Source of the DNA: Entamoeba invadens IP1
Lineage: Eukaryota > Evosea > Mastigamoebida > Endamoebidae
Assembly (NCBI RefSeq): GCF_000330505.1
Contig: NW_004443692.1
Location: 871,408-935,407 of the forward strand
Reading direction: 5' to 3'
DNA length: 64,000 nt
Part shown: positions 10,303 to 20,382 of the stretch, piece by piece
Position numbering within the stretch: position 1 is the stretch's first letter
Layout of the letters: each line of letters begins with the position of its first letter
Notes under the pieces: generated by a model
Seen by the model: the letters and a program-made list of their open reading frames with translations, nothing else
Told to the model about the DNA's origin: nothing
The model's database searches: none
Made by a program: the position numbers and the translations under genes

Positions 10303-11155
10303 TGAATTAATTAGTTCATAGACTCTCTTTTTGAATGAAGTTTGAAATAGCAGGAGTTGAATTATTATCTAATTATTTTAATTTGATAATTAATATTATA
10401 ATGGTATTATATTTACTATTAATAACAATTAGTCATTTATAACTAATATATTAATTTAGTTAAATAGTTTGGTTATTTTTGTTATTATTTAATTAAATAT
10501 TTATTATTTGTGAAACAATTATTTTTATAGATTATATTAATTTAAAATATAATAAATTATTATCTTGAATTTTAATATAAAATAGTAATTATCACATTTT
10601 TGAAAAACTATATTTCATATTATAATACAATTAATTAAAAATAATATCAAATGGTAAAATAATTTTTTTTTTATAAACTTATATTTTTTCGATATTTTAA
10701 AAATATCGAAACAATATAAGTGCAAAATCTCCAAAAAAAAGTTTTTTTAAAACAATTATTTAATTCCCATAATTTAAAATAACAAAACAAAAAAGTATTA
10801 CAAAGATATTGAATTAAATAAATATCTAAATGGGTACTGCTATGTTATAGAACATTAACCAGACTAACATTTAGATAGACATTCCACCTTCTATTACGGT
10901 TATGATTTGTGTTGTAACTGTGTTTCGGTGATATAGTTTTAAATAATTAATCTTACTATTTTTATTTATTATAATTTATAATTCTATATATTATAATTTG
11001 TAATTTAATTGTTTTTTTTTAAAACCATTTAAATAGAAATTGTTCACTATTTGAAATTAATGTATTATTATTATTAATTAAATGAACCATTAAAAACTAT
11101 TCAAATAATTTTAATAAAGTGAATAAATATTTGTTAAAAAAAGCTAATAAAGTCA
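10303..11155. other. divergent promoter region, very AT-rich
   Basis: Spacer between two divergently transcribed genes. It contains a 45 bp near-perfect palindrome at 10677-10721, listed separately. No open frame or RNA gene is supported. Confidence 0.5.
10677..10721. repeat. 45 bp near-perfect palindrome
   Basis: Two 22-base arms around a single central base (10699) match at 21 of 22 positions. The outer sequence is ACTTATATT and the inner part contains TTTCGATATTTT. It could form a cruciform or be a minimal transposon footprint. No clear target-site duplication is visible. Confidence 0.7.
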
Positions 11156-12070
11156 ATGACTGACGAGAAGCAAGAAACCCAACCAAACAGCATCTCAGAG
11201 ACAGCAACAGAAGTCCAGACGGATGACGAGACCTTTTTTCAAGAAGCTCTTGACGTGATGAAGAAAGCAGAAGATGGTTCAACACCCGAAAAGTCGAATC
11301 AGAAGGATTACATTTACAGTATATACCATGGAGCGATGTCGATCAAGTATCAAGCACCACAGTATTTCTTTGATTTGACTGATTGGTACATTGGGTATTT
11401 GATTCGATCATATAGGAGTGGTGATACTACAATTCCAAGCGTCTTGCCCACTGTCATCAATTTTGCTATTCAACAAATCGGGACGTTTTACCCGGATGAA
11501 TATGTCGGGTCGTTGCTCAACACGCTGATGGACGCGGAGTTGTTTGTGTTTGAGAATTACGACCAAGCCGTTACCGTTGTTGAAACGATCATTAAACTCG
11601 ACAATTTTTCTATTCAGAATTGGACGAAGTTTTTGCAGATCTTCAATTTAATGCTAACAAAGGAAAAGATAGGGAGAGACGAATATTTGAAGAAGAGTCG
11701 AGGAGTCATTCACAGAATGATTAATAACATGAAAGGAGGCGATCGAGAGATGGCAATGGAGTCTGTCAATTGTTTAGTCTCCTTTGAGCAAATGAATGGA
11801 ACTGAAACGACATTGAAACAGGCGATGGAAAAGAGAAAGGAAGTTTCAGACTTCTTTGATGAGAAGGAGAAGCGGATACGATACAAAAGTAAAGCACTTA
11901 AAAAGGAAGACGACGAGAAAAAGCCGTTTTCGAGTAATCGAGGTGATAAGAAATTTGACATGGCGAAGAATTACTCGAAAGAACGGAAACACGAAGAAAA
12001 GAGGGAAGGACAGAATTATGGAAGTGGAAGAAAAATGAGGGGACGAGCACGACTGAATTTGGGGCTTTGA
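11156..12070 (+). CDS. alpha-helical hypothetical protein with basic RG-type tail (304 aa)
   Basis: I do not recognise the family. Residues 1-50 are polar and acidic. Residues about 50-205 are predicted helical, with hydrophobic repeats that resemble a HEAT/MIF4G-like solenoid, but no diagnostic motif supports that. Residues 225-304 are strongly charged (Lys/Glu/Arg) and end in a Gly-Arg-rich segment (GSGRKMRGRARLNLGL), typical of RNA-binding tails; this role is inference. No signal peptide is present. The ATG at 11156 is the first in frame. The next gene follows 116 bp downstream on the same strand. Confidence 0.75.
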   Translation: MTDEKQETQPNSISETATEVQTDDETFFQEALDVMKKAEDGSTPEKSNQKDYIYSIYHGAMSIKYQAPQYFFDLTDWYIGYLIRSYRSGDTTIPSVLPTVINFAIQQIGTFYPDEYVGSLLNTLMDAELFVFENYDQAVTVVETIIKLDNFSIQNWTKFLQIFNLMLTKEKIGRDEYLKKSRGVIHRMINNMKGGDREMAMESVNCLVSFEQMNGTETTLKQAMEKRKEVSDFFDEKEKRIRYKSKALKKEDDEKKPFSSNRGDKKFDMAKNYSKERKHEEKREGQNYGSGRKMRGRARLNLGL

Positions 12071-12186
12071 ATAAGTGACTGTTTTTTATTAATAAAGAAA
12101 CAATTACTTTCTATAGTAATTGGTGGTCTCTTTTGGTTACCATTATAATAAAAAAGATCATCAAATTACTAAAAAGTTAGTGTTAA

Positions 12187-13383
12187 ATGAGTGGGAGGAG
12201 TGCTAGTCAAACGAATGAAAATGTCCCACTTCCACAACAACTTCAAGATATCAAAAATGCGATTGACACTGCAAAGAAGAACGGGATACTACCAAAGGAA
12301 ATCAGGAAGTATCGGGAAATGCTGGAGAAGTTGTTGAAATACGAGCCGAATAACATGGAACTGATAAAGTTGTACGAACAAATCAAAGAACTCGACGAGA
12401 AGAAGTTTGATCCATTTAGTATGTTCAAAGGATGGAAGGAGAAGTTGGAAGCACATCCGAAGACTCAAGAATATATGAAGGACGAGAGTTTTGTCGAGTA
12501 TTTAAGTGACTATGTCGATAACCCTTTATTACTAAGGTCTGGCATAAAAGATCCCAAGCTTGCGGAATGCTTGATGGTACTCATGGGAGTCGACCCATCC
12601 ATGTTTATGAAAAAGAGTGAAGAAGAGAAAAAGGCTGAAGTTGAACGGAAGAAGGACGAGATGATCAAAAAGGAAATGGAGAAAGAGATGGAAGAGAAAG
12701 GAATTCATGTTGAGAAAAACGATATTTCAGAGGACCAAAAGAGTTTTGTCGACTCTATTATGGAACACAAAAAGAGAACAACAAAGGAACCTGAAAGTAA
12801 TGAAGAAAGACAAAAACTTGCTGTTATAGAGAAGAATAAAGGAAACGAATTCTACAAGAAAAAGATGTTTAAAGAGGCAATAGAATGTTACAACAGAGCA
12901 ATCACTCTTGATAAAGGAAACATCACTTATCAGCTCAACAAAAGTGCCGTCTTCTTCGAAATGAAAAACTGGAAATTTGTCATCCAAATATGCCAAAATG
13001 TAATCGACAAAATCGATTGTGAAAAAGATAAGGAAAGACACGGAAGGATCGCAATGAGACTTGCGAACGCGTTTATGGAGGATGGGAATATCGAAAATGC
13101 CGCAAAGTACTTCGACATTGCAAGAAAAGACGAGTACCCTGGAGCAGAGGAAAAATACCAAAAAGCGAAAAACGAGAAAGAAAAGAGGGAAGAGGAGAGC
13201 AAACTGAAGACACCAGTTGTGACACCGGAAATAGAGAAATTGCTCATGTACGACGAAGTCAGGGAAATATTAAGAAACATTAGAGCCGACCCAGAATCAC
13301 TCAAAAAGATGAAGAAAGACCCAAAGAAAGTCGAGTTCATAGAAAAGATGATACAAGTTGGGCTCTTACAAAGCCAAACATAA
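12187..13383 (+). CDS. Hop/STI1-like Hsp70/Hsp90 co-chaperone, short form (398 aa)
   Basis: Two STI1-type DP domains flank a TPR block. The first DP domain, about residues 75-145, contains EYLSDYVDNPLLL and KLAECLMVLMGVDPSMF. A Lys/Glu-rich coiled linker follows at about 147-210. TPR repeats occupy about 213-330, with the N-x-x-Y/N pattern of KNKGNEFYKKKMFKEAIECY and ITYQLNKSAVFFEM. The second DP domain, about 350-398, contains LLMYDEVREILRNIRADPES. Canonical Hop has three TPR blocks; this protein keeps only one, equivalent to TPR2A, so it may bind Hsp90 but lack the Hsp70-binding TPR1. The domain content is seen; the binding preference is inferred from the family. Confidence 0.85.
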   Translation: MSGRSASQTNENVPLPQQLQDIKNAIDTAKKNGILPKEIRKYREMLEKLLKYEPNNMELIKLYEQIKELDEKKFDPFSMFKGWKEKLEAHPKTQEYMKDESFVEYLSDYVDNPLLLRSGIKDPKLAECLMVLMGVDPSMFMKKSEEEKKAEVERKKDEMIKKEMEKEMEEKGIHVEKNDISEDQKSFVDSIMEHKKRTTKEPESNEERQKLAVIEKNKGNEFYKKKMFKEAIECYNRAITLDKGNITYQLNKSAVFFEMKNWKFVIQICQNVIDKIDCEKDKERHGRIAMRLANAFMEDGNIENAAKYFDIARKDEYPGAEEKYQKAKNEKEKREEESKLKTPVVTPEIEKLLMYDEVREILRNIRADPESLKKMKKDPKKVEFIEKMIQVGLLQSQT

Positions 13384-14131
13384 ATCTGTGTTGTTTCTTC
13401 TTAGTTCTATTTATTTATTATTTATTTCTTTTAAAAAATAATTGTTATTATTCTACTTCATTTTTAATTTATTTATTGTTTAATTCTTATTAAAATAAGT
13501 TTTATAAATTTACTTTGATTATCAATATTAATATAATTCAACATGTGTCACATGATGTGACAACTTTATATAAAAAATATGAAACTAAATAGTGGGAAAC
13601 TGTAAAGTAGTAAAAGAGACAAAAAATTAATCACTCGTTACTTTTTAACTTATTTTCAAATGTTTCTTGAAAAAGATATATTGTTTATTTTAATGACAAT
13701 TTAATGATAATTTTATTAGAATAAATAAATAAAAAATTAATTATAGTTTTAATATATTGAAAAAAAAATAAGAGAATAACAAAATTGAATAAAACTTTTT
13801 TTAGTTTTTAAGATTTTTATTTTTATTTTTTAGTTAAAATGTAAAATACAAAACAAAATAATTCAATTAATATATTATAATTTAATAGAAAAAGATAAGA
13901 ATGAAAAATACTGAAGTATGATTGAATAACTAAATAATAGGCAAATAACAACGTGAGGTGAGGTGTTAATTATTTTTCGATGAAATTGTCCCAAAAGTGC
14001 TTAACAAAATAAATAATTCAACAAAAGAAATCAATTATAAGAATAAAACAGCTGTTTTAGGAAAAAAAAAGAGTCAATTTTGGATTAAAAAATTAACTAA
14101 AAAACTTTTAAAGAAGAAACTAAACTAAAGG
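13384..14131. other. intergenic, AT-rich
   Basis: Spacer between two genes on the same strand, made mostly of A/T runs. I see no open frame, repeat or RNA gene. The last part holds the promoter of the next gene. Confidence 0.5.
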
Positions 14132-15982
14132 ATGACTGAAGTCACGAATCCACTCCGTAAGAAAGGCTGGGAGTGCACATTTCCTGGATGTAACTCTGGT
14201 CCAAAAACCAAATACAATTGTTACAGCCATGTGTGGGATAGTCACTTAAGACACTTATCTGCATGCCCGATGTATGGTGGGCAGAAGGGAGAGGTTTACA
14301 AAAAGTTGACGGATCGTACAACAGCGAAAAGACAATGTGAGGTGTATATGTTAGAAGTTTTTGAATCTGAAGAGGACAAACACCCCGAAACAACACAGTT
14401 ACAAACTACTGTTGTGCAATCGTCTAATGTCATACCAAACGATGTGGTGACTTTACCAACTGCACCTGAAATACTTGACAACACTTTGAACGGACCGCAA
14501 ACGACAAATTATATCACTAACGCGATGACTTATAACCTTCCATCAACGCATTCACTCTCTCAACAAACTGGAAATAATGGGAGCAACGCCTTTCAACAAA
14601 ACACTCCAATCAACACACTCAATACCACCTTTTTCCAATCGAGCCCACGAGACACTTCAAGCAGCACAGCATACATGAATTATGTTTTAGACTCCGCAAA
14701 CGAACAGGCAGAGAGTTTGCTGCAGTACAACGACTTTATATCGGTCATTCAACTTTCTGCGGATTTAAAGCGGCTCAGAGTTGCAGGACAGATCTTTGCG
14801 GAGAACGGGTTTTTGCAGCGATCGGATGCGCGTGTCAAGGAGCATATTGTTCCCCTCCAAAAGTCATTAGAAAAGGTTTTGCAATTAACTGGAAAGTCGT
14901 ACAAATACATTGGATCAAACAATGTTAATATGGGGTTTATAGCTCAAGAAGTGAAAGAGATCTTCCCTGAGTTGGTCCACGAAGATGAAGACGGCCTTTC
15001 TGTTGATGTCATTGGAATGGTCCCACTTTTAGTGGAGTCGTTGAAAGAGATCCACACGGCAATCTCTGCAAGTAAAATCGATAACGTTTCAAAAATTGAG
15101 GAATTGACAAAGGCGACCGACGAGGCGATGGAAACGATCACCAACGTGTATGACGAAATCAAGAAATTTGACCAACTCCAAGAAGCTGAGAGTTTGTTGC
15201 AGTACAACTTTTCTATGGGGCCAGCAATAGTGACGCTGGTGTTTGCGGTGATACTGACCATGATATCGATATATGTTGCTTTTGCACTTCCAAAACTGCC
15301 AGGGATGTGGGTGTATACGTGGACTGTTACGATATTGATGTGGGCGAGTTGTTGGCGGAAACGGAATGAATTGACGCAAACGATTAAAAGTCGAGAGGTA
15401 GTGTTGTATTGGGAACAGGAGAATTGGGTATCGAACTACATCTTTCTATTTCTTGGGATTTTAGCATTAGGGATGAGTGTGATCATGGGTAATTCTATCA
15501 TTGCACTGACTATAGTAATTGTCTCAGTGTTTCTTGCGATAGGATTTATTGGACTTGTGCTGAACAAACGATTCCAAATGTCATTTTGTGTGATCTTCAC
15601 CGTACTGGTGCTGTTTTTTGTTGTTGTTTGTGTGGTTGTTGGAGTACTTTTTATCATACAACCCGACTTTAGGTGCTCGATACACCATAACCAAGGAGAA
15701 ACACTCTTGAAGGTTCAACTCAATGAGAAGTCGCAACGGCTTGTTGTCAACGAATTGCCATGGAACTGCTGGTCGAGTTCATTTGAATTTAACGAAGCAC
15801 TCCCGGACGGGTTTTATGGGGTGACAAACTCGGACGAGTCTGAACCATTTCTCGAGGGGACAACGTCGAGCAATTTTCCGACATCGACTGTCTCGGTGTA
15901 TCTGAAGTGTGTCGACTATGTGAAGTTCTATTGTGGGGATGTGAAGTTTCAAAGTTTGTTTGAATCGATTGTTAATGTTTAA
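14132..15982 (+). CDS. MYRF-like membrane-tethered zinc-finger protein with S74 auto-cleavage domain (616 aa)
   Basis: Architecture in order: a C2H2-type finger (C15-x4-C20-x12-H33-x4-H38); a low-complexity Thr/Asn/Gln/Ser linker (about 85-185); a peptidase-S74/intramolecular-chaperone domain (about 205-310); a coiled-coil stretch (about 310-350); five hydrophobic membrane segments (about 362-386, 391-407, 432-452, 454-477, 483-509); and a Cys-containing C-terminal domain (510-616) with four cysteines. The S74 domain contains LQRSDARVKEHI, which places S231 and K236 five residues apart, as in the catalytic Ser-Lys dyad of MYRF and phage endosialidase chaperones. NMGFIAQEVKEIFPELV is also characteristic. 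By analogy with MYRF, trimerised S74 domains would cut in cis and release the N-terminal DNA-binding part. MYRF has an Ndt80-type DNA-binding domain and one membrane span. The finger and the five spans here are unusual. Confidence 0.8.
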   Translation: MTEVTNPLRKKGWECTFPGCNSGPKTKYNCYSHVWDSHLRHLSACPMYGGQKGEVYKKLTDRTTAKRQCEVYMLEVFESEEDKHPETTQLQTTVVQSSNVIPNDVVTLPTAPEILDNTLNGPQTTNYITNAMTYNLPSTHSLSQQTGNNGSNAFQQNTPINTLNTTFFQSSPRDTSSSTAYMNYVLDSANEQAESLLQYNDFISVIQLSADLKRLRVAGQIFAENGFLQRSDARVKEHIVPLQKSLEKVLQLTGKSYKYIGSNNVNMGFIAQEVKEIFPELVHEDEDGLSVDVIGMVPLLVESLKEIHTAISASKIDNVSKIEELTKATDEAMETITNVYDEIKKFDQLQEAESLLQYNFSMGPAIVTLVFAVILTMISIYVAFALPKLPGMWVYTWTVTILMWASCWRKRNELTQTIKSREVVLYWEQENWVSNYIFLFLGILALGMSVIMGNSIIALTIVIVSVFLAIGFIGLVLNKRFQMSFCVIFTVLVLFFVVVCVVVGVLFIIQPDFRCSIHHNQGETLLKVQLNEKSQRLVVNELPWNCWSSSFEFNEALPDGFYGVTNSDESEPFLEGTTSSNFPTSTVSVYLKCVDYVKFYCGDVKFQSLFESIVNV

Positions 15983-16562
15983 TGAGTACTTATAAGCAGC
16001 TTGTTCTGGAAGAATTGAAAAAGATGATTGTATAGGGAATGGTTGTTTGTGGAAAGAAGGTGTTTGTATCTGATAATATGTGTTTATTCGTTTTGTGTTT
16101 TGTTGATTCACGTTGAAAGTAAAATATTATAATTATATTATAATTACAATATAGTATTAGTATTTATTATTTATCCCAAATGACTTGGAGTCTTTCAAAC
16201 AATCATTTTTTTAAGACGTCATTAGTAACTTTTGTTAATCAGAGGATTTCAAAACTATTCCAATTGTTCAAGTAAATAAAAAACACAAACTAAACAAACC
16301 AAAGGAGAATCATTATTTTATTAAAAAATATTAATACAATTTTCTCCTTAAAGTACAAAGCGAACATGTTGAATAATAATCAAAAAAAATGATGAAAAGA
16401 TTATTTTTGAATAATCACAACAAATTGAAAATTGTGAAAGTTAAAGACGAAGAAAGAATCACAATCTCTGGCAATTCATTTTTTCCCTAACGAAGTTGAC
16501 GGAAACGATCAATGCTGGCAAGAAAAGAGAATATATGACAAAACAATCAAACTGACAAACAC
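15983..16562. other. intergenic, AT-rich
   Basis: Spacer between two genes on the same strand. I see no coding frame of merit and no repeat. Confidence 0.5.
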
Positions 16563-18117
16563 ATGTCACGTCTTGAGCGAGTGTATCTTGCAAATGTTGT
16601 TCTATATTTCAAAAGCTTCTCAGATGTCAAACGCTTTAAATTGGTCAACAAGAAGTGTTACGATTCGGTAGAGATGCTTCACATCTATTCATGCAAGTCG
16701 ATCCATTCCACAAAAACAAAGCCAAGTGATTCAATACAAAAAAAGAGTTTTGATGAATGGGTCAACTCTTTTATTCCAGAAGACTTATTTGAAGTCCAAC
16801 CAAACACAGAGACCATCACACTGTCTGCAATCGATCAATGTGTCCACTCACAGTCAGTCATAAAAAAAGTGAAGAGAAGTATTGCGCTCGATGGTGCAAT
16901 TTGTNNNNNNNNNNNNNNNNNNNNNNNNNNNNNNNNNNNNNNNNNNNNNNNNNNNNNNNNNNNNNNNNNNNNNNNNNNNNNNNNNNNNNNNNNNNNNNNN
17001 NNNNTTTGCTACGAAGGTGGTTGTTGTTTCCTTTTCAGAACTCTCGAACCGAGAGCAAATAAGAAAAATCGGAAAGTTTGCGAACATTGTCTTTGAGACA
17101 ATGAACGCGTCCACCTTGAAGAAAGGAGTTGTGGAGTTTGAAAAAGGCAAATTAACTTTCGACTGTAAAACCTCCAAAATGCGTTACAAGAGAATAGAAA
17201 AGTTGTATTTGCCGAGTAAAATAACACTCTTTGGAGTGTCTGGACATGCTAAAGTTAACATGTCTGCTTTTGGACAGTTGACTTCGTTGGAGTGTTTGTG
17301 TGATGCGTATTGTGTATTAAAGAATTTGATGCACCTCATAGAATTCACATTGAAAGGGAAGGCAGATACAGTGCCGGCTTCTGTCGAACAATTGATTTTG
17401 AAGGAAAACGCCACAATTGATATCATACCAAAGGAAAACAATGTCATTCGGTTGTTCACAGAAAGTCGCTTTGTGGGTGTGGCCGCGTTTACACAGTTGG
17501 AGAAACTCAAGTTGGCTCGGCTTGAGATTCCACCGCTGGAAATGCTCACCAAACTCACTGCACTTGATTTGTTCCAATGTTTCTATCATGCTGGGGTGTC
17601 ATTCCCAAGTTCGTTGAAATCACTTCATATTGAAAAAATGGCTTTGGACGATCACTTTATAAAAATGGCGAGTCAAAATTGCTGTCTGAGTGAAATGAAA
17701 TTGGTGGACTCTGTGTTATGGGAAAATTCACTAAACCGGTTTAACGTAGAAAAGTTGTTTTACTCGGGAAGTAGCACCCCACTACTTCCGACAAGTATCA
17801 AAACGTTGGAACTGTGGACGTTGGACACGAGAATCGACATCTCGTCGTTGTCCAATTTGAAACAACTTGCACTGAATAACGCGTGTTCGAATTCTTTTGT
17901 ATTTCCAAAACATATCAAGACACTGATCATCGGCATTTGCGACCGAATCGACAATTTTGAGAATTTGAGAATTGACAACTTGTACATCTCATTTCCACAC
18001 CAACTTGAAGAGTGGGCAAATCAGTGGGTCACCACTCTGAGAACCGACACGAGTTTTAATGTTACTAATGTGGCGAAGCTCTTTCCAAATCTCCGAAAGG
18101 AGTCAGGTGAATGGTAG
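16563..18117 (+). CDS. leucine-rich-repeat protein, interrupted by assembly gap
   Basis: Same family as the gene at 2613-4028: an F-box-like head (MSRLERVYLANVVLYFKSFS) followed by irregular LRRs such as FTQLEKLKLARLEIPPLEML and LSNLKQLALNNACSN. The coding sequence is split by 100 N at 16905-17004. The left part reads in one frame to the gap and the right part, from 17005, reads in a different frame. This is expected because a 100 N run usually stands for a gap of unknown size. I therefore treat it as one intact gene rather than a pseudogene. Total length cannot be given. The C terminus ends at 18117. Confidence 0.8.
16905..17004. other. assembly gap (100 N)
   Basis: A run of exactly 100 N inside the LRR gene. 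The round number suggests a placeholder for a scaffold gap of unknown length. Confidence 0.98.
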
Positions 18118-18243
18118 TGGTTGTATAGAAATAATAGAAATATAGTTTAATTGTTATGTACTTATTGAATCTATAAATAGAATTAACAATTATAACTTCA
18201 TATAGTATATTTATAGTAAACGAAAACTGAACTAGTTAGTGCA

Positions 18244-18813
18244 ATGACGACGATAGAATTTAGTGGAGAAGAAAAGAAGTTAATTCTTCAAATAGCAAGA
18301 GAGTCCGGAAGAGCAGAGATAGAAAGAAAGAAACAAAAGGACTACAGCGAGATTTGCACAACACCGAATCTGACTATGATACCGGGAGGAGTTTTTGTAA
18401 CATTCAAAATCAAGGGAGAACTGAGGGGATGTATTGGATGCTTTTCACCTGAAAAGCCGGTGTATGAGTTGATTCAAGAGTACGCCGTTTGTGCTTGTAA
18501 CGATAGCAGATTTGATAGAATGACAGTCGAAGAGTATGACAAAACCACCATTTCTGTGTCTTGTTTGTCGCCATCTGTAGACACAAAAGACCCCCTCAAA
18601 GAAGTGATTGCTGGTAAACATGGCATCAGGGTGCAATATGGGTATTATAGAGGGACGTATCTTCCACAAGTTGCGACAGAACAAGGATGGGACACAAAGA
18701 CTTTCTGCACTCATTGCGCGTATCACAAAGCTGGTATTAGTACATCTGTAGATGTATTTAACAACCCCAAGGTTAAGTGGCAGATATATACCGCGACGAT
18801 TGTTTCGGAGTAA
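18244..18813 (+). CDS. AMMECR1-domain protein (189 aa)
   Basis: The whole protein is a single AMMECR1 domain. The invariant LRGCIGCF motif is at residues about 59-66. Other family positions are present: YAVCACNDSRF, the VSCLSP strand (corresponding to I/V-S-V-L), KHGIRVQYG, and TYLPQVATEQGWD with the nearby Cys and His in TFCTHCAYHKAG. The length is normal for family members, which occur in all domains of life. The biochemical role is not established; the conserved Cys/His cluster suggests an enzymatic site. The gene sits alone between an LRR gene and the Rap-like GTPase. Confidence 0.92.
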   Translation: MTTIEFSGEEKKLILQIARESGRAEIERKKQKDYSEICTTPNLTMIPGGVFVTFKIKGELRGCIGCFSPEKPVYELIQEYAVCACNDSRFDRMTVEEYDKTTISVSCLSPSVDTKDPLKEVIAGKHGIRVQYGYYRGTYLPQVATEQGWDTKTFCTHCAYHKAGISTSVDVFNNPKVKWQIYTATIVSE

Positions 18814-19005
18814 ACAACTCTATTTGGTTTGTGGTCAAGAGCTTCGATACAAAACAGAAATAATAAAATGCCACGACACAATTGTATTTATAAACCATTA
18901 CTAATAAAGAAGCTTACAAATAGGTTAAAAAGGTATTGTAATGTTTTAGCAATTGTTTTGTAAGGCAGGGGTCAAACCCTAAGCATAACAAAAATATCGA
19001 GTGAT

Positions 19006-19624
19006 TTACAGCAAGGTGCAGTGATGAGACTTTTTCATGGGCTTTCTTTTTTCAAGGAGTTTTTTTGCGAGAAGTTCGAACATCTCGCTGATGTTTTTGG
19101 TTGTTTTTGCGGACGTCTCCATAAACATACACTTTTTGTTAGTTGCGAAATCTTGAGCGTCGACCATCGTCACTGTTTTTTGGTCTTCTTCTAAGTCGCA
19201 CTTGTTACCTGCAATGACTATTGGGATGTCGGTTTGTTTCATCGACTCCTTCACGTCAATCACATGCTGAAGAATCTTTTCTAACTCTTGGAAAGTCCCA
19301 ACAGATGCCCAACTGAACACTAATATAAACCCATCACCCTCTTTGATATACAAATCTTGCATTGTTAAAAATTGATCCTTGATGTCAGTTATAAATATTG
19401 TTTTGGTGATGGAAGTCGTGCAAGAAACAAACCGCGCCTGCTGTGTCGAAAATTTCGAGGTGAACCATTATACCATCAACTTCAATTGTTTTGTTTGATA
19501 TGTCCTCGATTGTCGGTTCGTATTTTTTGAGGAACATGTTTTTCACATACTGGGCAGCGATCGCGGACTTCCCCACTGACCCCGATCCGAGCAGAATAAT
19601 TTTATAGTTGACCGTTTGAGACAT
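19006..19624 (-). CDS. Ras-family small GTPase, Rap-like, two exons (187 aa)
   Basis: Exon 1 is 19624-19433 and exon 2 is 19377-19006. The 55 nt intron opens with GTTTGTTT and ends ATCAAG. Splicing gives DTAGADQFLTMQDLYIKEGD, which aligns residue for residue with the Ras/Rap switch II. The P-loop is GSGSVGKS, the effector region is KKYEPTIED, and the NKCD and ETSAK base-contact motifs are intact. Position 61 is Ala instead of the catalytic Gln of Ras; Rap has Thr there. The C terminus HHCTLL is a CAAX box ending in Leu, predicting geranylgeranylation and membrane attachment. Upstream TTG codons are in frame; the first ATG is at 19624. Likely a signalling switch for adhesion or motility (family inference). 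Confidence 0.92.
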
Positions 19625-20382
19625 ACTCAACTACTTTTTTTCAGTTCAGTCTACTTAGTAGTTTGAATAGTAAATTATTATTGTTGAATTAGTTCTATAC
19701 ATACCTTTGTGAACTATGAAAACTGGTAATAAGTTTTTCGTGCAAAAACATTTATCACAAGAAAAAAACACCAACTTGAGTAAAGTGATTGTTTTTTTTG
19801 AAGAAAAAATAATGTTCAATATTTCGGATATAAAAAAAGTGTTTAAAATATTTCAAAAAAATCCACTTTTTTTATCTAAATAATAAATCAAACTATTCAT
19901 TTTCTAGTGTATAGATTTTTTTATTAATAAAAAAACTACTTGTAAAAATTAAAAGATACTGTTAAACAATTTTTTCCTTTGTTATTTTTTATTGCAAATA
20001 AAAAAACGGGATAATCAACAAAATAAACATTTTTAAACATACTTTTTTTTGACATTAATTCTAACTTTTTAAAATTATTGCTATGACTTATTGATAATTA
20101 TACTATACTTATATAGTAAATATTAGTAAAAAAAGATAATTTTTTATAATAATTATAATATATTTTTATTAAAAAATTATTGTTTTAGTATGATTGTTTT
20201 ATTAAATATAAAAATAGTATAAAAGTTACTAATTATTATTAATATTTAATAATTAATATTTAAATTAATAAATATAATTATTTCAACTATTTAATTGCTC
20301 TAATTTAAAACATAACGTATGTCAAGTGAATTTATTAAATCTTTTTAAGAGACAAAATTCTGTAAATTGAACAAGACGTGAT
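19625..20382. other. intergenic, very AT-rich
   Basis: Almost entirely A/T, with many homopolymer runs. I see no feature beyond the promoter of the Rap-like gene at the left edge. Confidence 0.5.

Noticed and set aside
18955..18985. GGGGTCAAACCCT resembling a tRNA T-arm
   Set aside because: No A box, no anticodon arm and no acceptor pairing; the loop size is wrong.
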